The notes beneath the pieces were generated by a model. The model searched no databases, had not been told where the DNA came from, and saw only the letters and a list, made by a program, of their open reading frames with translations. Positions 1-5,292 of a stretch of 6,656 nt of DNA are shown one piece after another (the first letter of the stretch is position 1; every line of letters begins with the position of its first letter). A program made the translations under genes and the position numbers. Origin of the DNA: Ferruginibacter sp. Its GTDB lineage: Bacteria; Bacteroidota; Bacteroidia; Chitinophagales; Chitinophagaceae. The stretch is from the NCBI GenBank assembly GCA_025357775.1, contig JANXOQ010000009.1, forward strand, positions 1-6,656, read 5' to 3'.

Positions 1-14
1 GTTAAACCGAAAAA

Positions 15-845
15 ATGCATCGCAACATCCTCATTGAACAAATAAAACAAAAAAATTCTTACCTCTGCGTAGGTTTAGATACTGATATTACAAAAATTCC
101 TAAGCATCTTCAGCAAAATAAAAATGGAATTGTAGATTTTAATAAAGCCATAATAGATGCCACAAAAGATTATTGCGTTAGCTATAAAATAAACACTGCA
201 TTTTACGAAGTACTTGGTAGCAAAGGGTGGGATGCTATTGAAGAAACGGTAAATTATATACCTAGTACACATTTAAAAATAGCCGATGCCAAGCGTGGTG
301 ATATATGCAACACTTCAACGCAATATGCAAAAGCATTTTTTGAAACATTTAAATTTGATGCCATCACAGTAGCTCCTTATATGGGCGAAGATAGTATTCG
401 TCCTTTTTTAGAGTATGAAGATAAGTGGACGATTGTGCTTGGACTTACAAGTAATAAAGGTGCAATGGATTTTGAAATGCAAAGATTGGTTAGTGGGGAC
501 AAGAGCCAAGGCAACAAAACTTTATACGAAACGGTTTTAGAAACAGTAAGCCAATGGGGTACAAAAGATAATTTAATGTTTGTTGTAGGAGCTACACAAG
601 CAAGCGAACTACAAGATATAAGAAAAATAATTCCTGAAAATTTTATACTTGTACCTGGTGTAGGCTTTCAAGGAGGTAGCTTGGCAGAAACCAGCAAATA
701 TGGTATAAACAAAGATTGTGGCTTACTTGTAAATGCAAGTCGTGCTATAATTTATGCAGGTAGTGGCGAAAATTTTGCACATGAAGCAAAGGCAATTGCA
801 CAACAATATCAAGCGGAAATGCAGGAATATCTTATAAATATTTAG
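15..845 (+). CDS. pyrF: Orotidine 5'-phosphate decarboxylase (type-2-like PyrF)
   Basis: This cytoplasmic TIM-barrel enzyme carries out the last step of de novo UMP synthesis, decarboxylating orotidine 5'-phosphate. The protein is 276 residues, the size of the longer type-2 subfamily rather than the roughly 230-residue type. Visible landmarks in order are GLDTD (20-24), Lys58 in SYKIN, the catalytic signature DAKRGDI (91-97, with the Asp91/Lys93/Asp96 charge network), APYMG (120-124), the phosphate-binding PGVGFQGG (214-221) and NASR (240-243, with the phosphate-gripping Arg243). No part of the barrel is missing. The ATG at 15 follows an A-rich stretch without a Shine-Dalgarno site, as is normal in Bacteroidota. 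Only 14 bases lie upstream in the window, so its promoter cannot be judged. The thioredoxin-like gene begins 11 bp after the stop and is probably cotranscribed, with no obvious functional link. The identification is secure. Confidence 0.97.
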   Translation: MHRNILIEQIKQKNSYLCVGLDTDITKIPKHLQQNKNGIVDFNKAIIDATKDYCVSYKINTAFYEVLGSKGWDAIEETVNYIPSTHLKIADAKRGDICNTSTQYAKAFFETFKFDAITVAPYMGEDSIRPFLEYEDKWTIVLGLTSNKGAMDFEMQRLVSGDKSQGNKTLYETVLETVSQWGTKDNLMFVVGATQASELQDIRKIIPENFILVPGVGFQGGSLAETSKYGINKDCGLLVNASRAIIYAGSGENFAHEAKAIAQQYQAEMQEYLINI

Positions 846-856
846 ACTATTTTCAA

Positions 857-1377
857 ATGAAAAAAACAATATCCTTTTTTGCTCTTGCAATTATTTTATC
901 AATAAGTTTTGCACAGACTGTACCAACTGCCGAAAGCATTTTAACTACTGCGTACAAAAAGCAAATAAAGAAGATAAAAATGTATTTGTAATTTTTCATG
1001 CAAGTTGGTGTGGTTGGTGTAAAAAATTAAATGCATCTATGAATGATACTGCTACAAAAAAATATTTTGATAATAATTTTATAATTGTGCATTTAACTGT
1101 TCAAGAAACGGAGAAAAATAAAAATATAGAAAACGCTGGTGCAGAAGTATTTCTTACAAAGTATAAAGGAGAGAAAGCTGGCTTACCTTTTTTCTTAATT
1201 TTAGATAAACAAGGCAAACTTATTGGAGATAGCTTTTTAAATAACGAAAATATAGGTTGTCCTGCCAATAAAAAAGAAGTTGATTATTTCATGAGTTTTC
1301 TAAAAAAATCTTCAAAAATAAATAAAGAAGGTTTAGTAATAATCAAAAAGCGTTTTAGGAAAAATGAAAATCATTGA
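857..1377 (+). pseudogene. Exported thioredoxin-like protein, frameshifted before the CGWC active site
   Basis: The ATG at 857 opens a clear signal peptide: KK at the N-terminus, a hydrophobic core ISFFALAIILSISF, and likely cleavage after Ala19 in SFA-QT. This frame runs on to AYKK and then stops at 989-991. From 961 the next frame continues the same protein: ANKEDKNVFVIFHASWCGWCKK, with the redox motif CGWC at 1009-1020. One extra A in the A-run at 956-960 would join the two halves into a 173-residue protein (CGWC at residues 52-55, probable cis-Pro near 111 in GLPFF, then LILDKQGKLIG). A thioredoxin-fold thiol:disulfide reductase or thiol-based chaperone of the periplasm is the natural reading. 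An ATG at 1039 exists but lies after the active site, so starting there would give an inactive fragment. The break may be a true mutation, a homopolymer sequencing error, or less likely recoding at C-AAA-AAG. The substrate is unknown. Confidence 0.82.
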
Positions 1378-1957
1378 TTTTTTTACTTAATAGTTTCGCC
1401 CACTTTGCATATTCTTTCCCTGATGGATGTAACCCGTCGCTAGCAAACATTTCAACATTATTTGCATCTGCTTCTTTTGCTGTTGGGATATCTATAAAAA
1501 TACAATTGTGTTGTAAAGTTGTTTCTTCGCAAGCAATATTATACGCATCAATTTCAATTCCTATTTTTCCAATATCTCTATCTTTTGCAAAAGGCGTTTT
1601 CCCCCAATCAGGAATAGATAATACATAAACATTTGTAGTTTTATTTCCTGCAAATAAAATGGCTTGCTTCAATAATACTTCAAATTCAATTTTAAATTCT
1701 TCCACACTTCGTCCTCTATATTGATTGTTTACGCCAATCAATAAACTTACAAAATCATAGCTTTTTAAAAATGTTTGTTGCGAAATGGCAAGATTTAATT
1801 CATCTGTAGTCCAACCAGTTTTTGCAATAATTTCTGGCGCTGCTATTTCAATATTTTTATTGCGTAATAAATTTACCATTTGATAGGCAAAAGTTTCTGT
1901 TAGTAAAACTTGTTCTCCAATTGTATAGCTATCTCCAAGAGCCAAGTATGTTTTCAT
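1355..1957 (-). CDS. SGNH/GDSL-family hydrolase, cytoplasmic
   Basis: This is a 200-residue serine esterase/lipase-like hydrolase of the SGNH superfamily. Block I is ALGDSYTIG with the nucleophile Ser10. Block II Gly is Gly48 in AKTGWTT. Block III is GVNN (75-78), supplying the oxyanion Asn77; the more usual form is GxND. Block V is DGLHPSG (174-180) with the Asp174/His177 pair completing the triad. There is no signal peptide or membrane segment, so it should act in the cytoplasm. Its substrate (an acyl ester, carbohydrate ester or lysophospholipid) cannot be read from the sequence. It begins 9 bp after the stop of the ATPase gene on the same strand and has no room for its own promoter, so the two are very probably cotranscribed. 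Its last 23 bases overlap the end of the convergent thioredoxin-like gene. Confidence 0.92.
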   Translation of the reverse strand: MKTYLALGDSYTIGEQVLLTETFAYQMVNLLRNKNIEIAAPEIIAKTGWTTDELNLAISQQTFLKSYDFVSLLIGVNNQYRGRSVEEFKIEFEVLLKQAILFAGNKTTNVYVLSIPDWGKTPFAKDRDIGKIGIEIDAYNIACEETTLQHNCIFIDIPTAKEADANNVEMFASDGLHPSGKEYAKWAKLLSKKINDFHFS

Positions 1958-1966
1958 TTATTATTT

Positions 1967-3121
1967 TTATATATTTCCTACTTCATTCCATGGTACAATA
2001 CCTATTTCATCATTTAATATATCAGGTTTATTTCCTCCATACAATAATATTGCACCTGCATTTTGTTGGTATTTTTTCCAATACTTCAATCCTTGAAAGT
2101 CTTTGCTATCTAATTTTTTGGTAGATTTTATTTCTATTCCTACTAATTCACTATTTTTTTCTATTAGTAAATCTACTTCATTGCCTGCGCTATCTCTAAA
2201 AAAATACATCCCTCCGTTTATTCCTTCATTTGTTCTATTCTTTTTTATTTCTGTAATGCACCAGTTTTCAAAAATAGCTCCATATCTCGTATGTTTTACT
2301 AAATTTATTTGGTTGTTTATACTTAGTAAATAACAAAGCAAACCTGTATCGTAAAAATATAATTTTGGACTTTTTACAATTCGCTTGTTTAAATTATTGT
2401 GCCAAGGTTGCAACAAATAAATAATGTAACTACTTTCCAGTACTCCCAACCAAGCTTGTATCGTTTTTGCATCTACACCTACTGCTTTTGCTAACTCATC
2501 TTTATTTAACAATTGCCCAGCATAGTTTGCACACAAATAAATAAGCCTTGTAAATGCTGCTAGGTTGGTAATATTTCTAAGTAATCGTACATCTTTTAGC
2601 AAATAAGTTTGCATGTATCCATTCATCCATTTAGAAGGATTTAATTTTTCTTGCCATATTTCTGGATAACCTCCCATTAAAATATGATGGTTTATATTAT
2701 CCTTAGCTAGTTTTGCTTTTTGTAATTCTGCATAAGAGAGTGGCAGCAATTCTAAATAGCCTGCACGCCCAGCAAGCGATTGGCTTATTTGTTCCTGCAA
2801 TAAAAAATTGTTAGAACCTGTGAGTATAAATTGTCCTCTTTTGGTGTTTATATCTAACATACCTTGCAATTGCCTAAAAACATTTGGCACACGTTGCACT
2901 TCATCAAAAATAGCACCCTTTGCATATTTATACATAAATACTTCTATATTATCATCAGCAGCTTTTTGCAATAATGGGTTTTCAAAACTAATGTATGGCT
3001 TTCCTTTAAATAACATTTTACTTATGGTAGTTTTGCCACTTTGCCTAGGTCCTGTTATACACATAGCTCTAAACTGTGTGAGTGAATATTTTGCATCTTT
3101 TAAAATTTGTCTTTTTATCAT
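1967..3121 (-). CDS. ATP-binding protein with AAA_14 and DUF4143 domains
   Basis: This 384-residue protein has the typical two-part AAA_14/DUF4143 layout. The N-terminal P-loop ATPase carries Walker A GPRQSGKTT (24-32), Walker B AIFDEVQ (70-76), a sensor-1-like LTGSNN (100-105) and an arginine-finger candidate in SLAGRAG (Arg119). A winged-helix-like middle follows (about 200-250: LNKDELAKAVGVDAKTIQAW, then LESSYIIYLLQPW). The C-terminal part has FENWCITEI (284-292), FFRD, EVDLLI (315-320) and GIEIKST (328-334); Asp317 followed by Glu330-x-Lys332 resembles a PD-(D/E)xK nuclease core. These proteins are widespread in Bacteroidota and archaea, often strain-variable, and their biological role is not established. 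Its start at 3121 lies 2 bp from an array of palindromes. The SGNH hydrolase follows 9 bp downstream. Family assignment is firm; I assign no function. Confidence 0.94.
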   Translation of the reverse strand: MIKRQILKDAKYSLTQFRAMCITGPRQSGKTTISKMLFKGKPYISFENPLLQKAADDNIEVFMYKYAKGAIFDEVQRVPNVFRQLQGMLDINTKRGQFILTGSNNFLLQEQISQSLAGRAGYLELLPLSYAELQKAKLAKDNINHHILMGGYPEIWQEKLNPSKWMNGYMQTYLLKDVRLLRNITNLAAFTRLIYLCANYAGQLLNKDELAKAVGVDAKTIQAWLGVLESSYIIYLLQPWHNNLNKRIVKSPKLYFYDTGLLCYLLSINNQINLVKHTRYGAIFENWCITEIKKNRTNEGINGGMYFFRDSAGNEVDLLIEKNSELVGIEIKSTKKLDSKDFQGLKYWKKYQQNAGAILLYGGNKPDILNDEIGIVPWNEVGNI

Positions 3122-3122
3122 A

Positions 3123-3316
3123 CAATTCCGTTTTTACAAAAATATGTAAAAATGGAATGCAATTCCGTTTTTGCATAAATATGTAATTATGGAATACAAT
3201 TCCTGATTTACATAAACATGTAAATCGGGAATTGTTTAAAAACAGATATAAGGATATTTAGAATGCTATTTAAAAACACTCAATTCCTGATTTGCATAAA
3301 CGTGTAAAATTGGTAC
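3123..3316. repeat. Array of four imperfect palindromes abutting the ATPase start
   Basis: Three units begin with AATTCC at 3124, 3161 and 3198, an exact 37-bp period. A fourth, more diverged unit begins at 3282. Each has two 13-15-base inverted arms around an 8-base A-rich loop: 3138-3145, 3175-3182, 3212-3219 and 3296-3303 (consensus ATAAAYAT). Unit 3 is the best preserved, with arms CAATTCCTGATTTAC and GTAAATCGGGAATTG that differ at one pair. Unit 1 pairs ATTCCGTTTTTAC with GTAAAAATGGAAT, also with one odd pair. There are no unique spacers, so this is not a CRISPR array. It occupies the whole region where promoter, operator and leader of the minus-strand ATPase gene must lie. It could be a multi-site operator, a set of RNA hairpins, or a repeat element carried with the ATPase gene. 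Confidence 0.85.
3137..3144 (-). promoter_or_regulatory. Possible -7 box for the ATPase-hydrolase unit
   Basis: Read on the minus strand this is TATTTTTG, a match to the Bacteroidota -7 consensus TAnnTTTG, inside the first palindrome and about 15 bases before the ATPase ATG. A TTG (complement of 3160-3162) lies 15 bp further upstream, closer than the usual spacing of about 19-21. If real, the leader would be only a few bases long and the palindrome would overlap the polymerase site, which suits an operator. The AT-rich context makes chance matches likely. Confidence 0.3.
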
Positions 3317-3734
3317 TTTTAGGCTAGGAGCCAATAAGAAGGTAGCTTCCAAGTATTTAAAAATGCTCACAAATTGTCTTTTATTTTCAATTAGTAATTT
3401 CAATTAACTCCATTGGTACTTAATTTCTATCAAGTAGTCATAAAAATTTTACTAAAGTTTTTAATAGCAATAATAAATATTTTTAAAAATCTATGTTGTA
3501 ATATTTATTTTGCCTTAGCTCATCCTTCTATTTTTGGTATTAAAAAAAGTATTTTTTTAATGAAATTGGAGGTAAAAAATATGACTAAAAACTGTAATTA
3601 TTATCTCAATTTTGATAGTAATTTAAAACCAATCTTGCTATCTTTGCGTTCTTAAAAATGCAATAGGAACTAAAATAAACACAAAAGTACAGAGTCTCTA
3701 CCTAAGTGCTCATTACTACATATTCAATACTATT
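3317..3734. other. AT-rich intergenic region without a convincing gene
   Basis: This stretch separates the palindrome array from the acyl-CoA dehydrogenase gene. An open frame runs from 3413 to 3655 on the plus strand, but its product is low-complexity, rich in Ile/Phe/Leu/Asn, and resembles no family. TATTTAAAAATGCTCA at 3354-3369 is a near copy (two differences) of the sequence at 3267-3282 just before the fourth palindrome, so the repeat region may once have extended further. The right end contains the promoter candidate for the downstream gene. I see no tRNA, rRNA or mobile element. Confidence 0.6.
3611..3646 (+). promoter_or_regulatory. Bacteroidota-type promoter for the acyl-CoA dehydrogenase gene
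   Basis: TATCTTTG at 3639-3646 is an exact match to the -7 consensus TAnnTTTG of the Bacteroidota primary sigma factor and is followed by CG. A TTTG at 3611-3614 could serve as the -33 element, though the 24-bp gap is a little longer than the usual 19-21. Transcription would start near 3652, leaving a leader of about 80 bases before the ATG at 3735. Confidence 0.6.
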
Positions 3735-4922
3735 ATGGCAGCAAAAACAGACAATTTTCAATCTCCAGATTATTTTAATGTAGATGATTTATTGACCGAA
3801 GAGCATAAACTCATAAGAGAGAGTGTGCGCAACTATGTGAAGAAAGAAATTTCGCCTATTGTAGAAGATTATGCACAGCGTGCAGAATTTCCTCAGCACA
3901 TTGTAAAGCAGCTTGGTGATTTAGGTTGCTTTGGGCCTACAGTACCTGAACAATATGGTGGCGGTGGCTTAGACTACATTTCGTACGGTATAATGATGCA
4001 AGAGCTAGAGCGTGGAGATAGTGGCGTAAGAAGTACTGCAAGTGTGCAAGGTTCGCTGGTAATGTTTCCTATTTATCAATACGGTAACGAAGCACAACGT
4101 AATAAATATTTACCAAAATTGGCTAGTGGTGAATGGCTAGGTTGTTTTGGGCTTACAGAGCCAGACCACGGCAGCGACCCAGCTGGAATGCTCACTAATT
4201 TTAAAGATAATGGTGATGATACTGTTACTTTAAATGGTGCAAAAATGTGGATTAGCAATGCCCCTTTTTCTCAAGTAGCAGTAGTATGGGCAAAAGATGA
4301 TGCAGGCGATATTAAAGGAATAATTGTAGAGCGTGGTATGCTTGGTTTTACAACTCCAACTACGCACAGCAAGTGGAGCCTACGTGCAAGTGCTACGGGG
4401 GAGCTTGTTTTTGATAATGTAAAAGTACCTAAAGAAAATATTTTACCTAATGTAAAAGGATTAAAAGGACCATTAGGTTGCTTAACAAAAGCACGCTATG
4501 GTATTGCATGGGGCGCTATTGGTGCGGCTATGGATTGTTACCACATTGCGTTAGAGTATAGCAAAGAGCGTGTACAATTTGGTAAACCCATTGCAGGTTT
4601 TCAGCTGCAACAAAAAAAGTTAGCAGAAATGGTGACCGAAATTACCAAAGCACAATTGCTCAATTGGCGATTGGGGACTTTAATGAATGAAGGAAAAGTA
4701 ACCCCTGCTCAAGTGAGTATGGCAAAGCGCAATGCATGCGAAGTTGCTACAAATATTTGTAGAGACGCACGCCAAATGTTAGGTGGTATGGGTATTACTG
4801 GCGAATATCCTGTAATGAGACACATGATGAATTTAGAAAGTGTAATAACTTATGAAGGCACACACGATATACATTTACTTATAACTGGTATGGATGTTAC
4901 AGGAATAAATGCGTTTAAATAG
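3735..4922 (+). CDS. gcdH: Acyl-CoA dehydrogenase, most likely glutaryl-CoA dehydrogenase
   Basis: This 395-residue FAD flavoprotein is predicted to oxidise and decarboxylate glutaryl-CoA to crotonyl-CoA, a late step of lysine and tryptophan degradation. It has the whole acyl-CoA dehydrogenase fold: helical N-domain, CFGLTEPDHGSDP (137-149, FAD/substrate loop), a middle beta domain, ARYGIAWG (253-260), RVQFGKP (279-285) and the FAD-binding QMLGGMGI (347-354). The catalytic base is Glu374 in TYEGTHDIH (372-380). The segment ELERGDSGVRS (90-100) keeps the Glu and Arg-Ser (Glu92, Arg99, Ser100) that in human GCDH (Glu87, Arg94, Ser95) contact the substrate carboxylate, and most other acyl-CoA dehydrogenases lack this arrangement. 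The stretch around SLVM-PIY and KWSLRASATGE also follows GCDH closely. The start at 3735 gives the expected length. The downstream 3-hydroxybutyryl-CoA dehydrogenase fits the same route. Electron acceptor genes are not in view. Confidence 0.9.
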   Translation: MAAKTDNFQSPDYFNVDDLLTEEHKLIRESVRNYVKKEISPIVEDYAQRAEFPQHIVKQLGDLGCFGPTVPEQYGGGGLDYISYGIMMQELERGDSGVRSTASVQGSLVMFPIYQYGNEAQRNKYLPKLASGEWLGCFGLTEPDHGSDPAGMLTNFKDNGDDTVTLNGAKMWISNAPFSQVAVVWAKDDAGDIKGIIVERGMLGFTTPTTHSKWSLRASATGELVFDNVKVPKENILPNVKGLKGPLGCLTKARYGIAWGAIGAAMDCYHIALEYSKERVQFGKPIAGFQLQQKKLAEMVTEITKAQLLNWRLGTLMNEGKVTPAQVSMAKRNACEVATNICRDARQMLGGMGITGEYPVMRHMMNLESVITYEGTHDIHLLITGMDVTGINAFK

Positions 4923-4940
4923 CCCACTAAATTAATTGAA

Positions 4941-4960
4941 TACAAAACTTTTTGTTTGTA
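4941..4960 (+). terminator. Weak AT-rich hairpin after the glutaryl-CoA dehydrogenase gene
   Basis: TACAAA (4941-4946) can pair with TTTGTA (4955-4960), 18 bases after the stop codon. The stem is almost all A-T and no clean T-run follows, so a terminator role is only suggested by its position. Confidence 0.25.
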
Positions 4961-5074
4961 ATAATTAAAAGCAAATTATATATTAGCAAATAATAATTTG
5001 AGCTCCAAAACGTAATTCAAATTACTACGAACTAGCTATTTTTCTTAGGAAAGGTTAGATTGAAGTATTTATTT

Positions 5075-5104
5075 TTGGACAAAATGCTTTGCTTTTTTGT
5101 CCAA
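5075..5104. repeat. Perfect 10-bp inverted repeat (hairpin)
   Basis: TTGGACAAAA (5075-5084) and TTTTGTCCAA (5095-5104) are exact reverse complements around a 10-base loop, and a T.G pair extends the stem by one on the plus strand. It is the strongest hairpin in this intergenic region. Neither strand shows a T-tract directly after the stem, so it is not a classical intrinsic terminator. It could still end transcription of the upstream gene, be a regulator site, or belong to a repeat element. Confidence 0.6.
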
Positions 5105-5200
5105 GCTAAAACGCAGCTATGGGCAACATTGTTGTGTCACTCACTTCAACAGTATACCTTTATTCATCTTTAATTATGCATTCAATAAAAGCAAAAAAGT

Positions 5201-5230
5201 AATCTGTGAAAATCTTTTAAATCTGCGAGC
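5201..5230. repeat. Three AATCT-led short repeats, candidate dispersed repeat
   Basis: AATCT occurs at 5201, 5211 and 5220, within the related nine-base blocks AATCTGTGA, AATCTTTTA and AATCTGCGA. Segments of the style ATCTGTGAAAATCT are, from memory, frequent between genes in Bacteroidota, so this is probably one copy of a dispersed intergenic repeat. That cannot be confirmed from a single window. Confidence 0.4.
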
Positions 5231-5292
5231 AGAAAAAAGTTTTTTCCCGTCTTTGTACATATCCAACCTTGAGTGAAACCAAAAATTAATTT

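Larger units (their letters stand above)
4923..5292. other. Intergenic region rich in inverted repeats, no gene seen
   Basis: These 370 bp lie between two same-strand catabolic genes. They contain an AT-rich hairpin soon after the first gene (4941-4960), a small GTAATT/AATTAC inverted repeat (5012-5025), a perfect 10-bp hairpin (5075-5104), a cluster of CAACA/TGTTG inverted elements around GTGTCAC (5124-5151), a run of three AATCT-containing repeats (5201-5224) and a GAAAAAA-G-TTTTTTC palindrome (5232-5246). No open frame here gives a credible protein, and no tRNA-like fold was recognised. The downstream gene needs its own promoter, but no good TAnnTTTG box is present; CGTCTTTG at 5248-5255 is a partial match only. 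The density of symmetric motifs suggests dispersed intergenic repeats rather than unique regulatory sequence. Confidence 0.6.

Noticed and set aside
1039..1377. A complete 112-residue gene starting at ATG 1039
   Set aside because: The same frame continues upstream through FHASWCGWCKK, so this ATG is internal to a thioredoxin-fold protein and would omit the active site.
1374..1628. Plus-strand open frame antisense to the SGNH hydrolase
   Set aside because: It mirrors a gene with all SGNH blocks in place and has no recognisable domain.
1967..3121. Reading the ATPase-hydrolase pair as a toxin-antitoxin or anti-phage system
   Set aside because: Neither protein has the features of a known toxin, antitoxin or defence effector, and two adjacent genes without neighbourhood data cannot support that claim.
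2808..3149. Plus-strand open frame antisense to the ATPase gene
   Set aside because: It is a shadow of a well-supported coding region with clear Walker motifs and shows no protein-family features of its own.
3123..3316. CRISPR array
   Set aside because: The 37-bp units are contiguous palindromes with no unique spacers, and no cas genes are present.
3123..3316. Insertion sequence or MITE ends
   Set aside because: No transposase, no target-site duplication, and the symmetry lies within each unit rather than at the two ends of an element.
3413..3655. An 80-codon plus-strand open frame, with a GGAGG (3568-3572) eight bases before an internal ATG at 3581 that would give a 24-residue peptide
   Set aside because: The product is low-complexity and typical of AT-rich noncoding DNA. 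Shine-Dalgarno sites are not normally used in this phylum, and the likely -7 box at 3639-3646 falls inside it.
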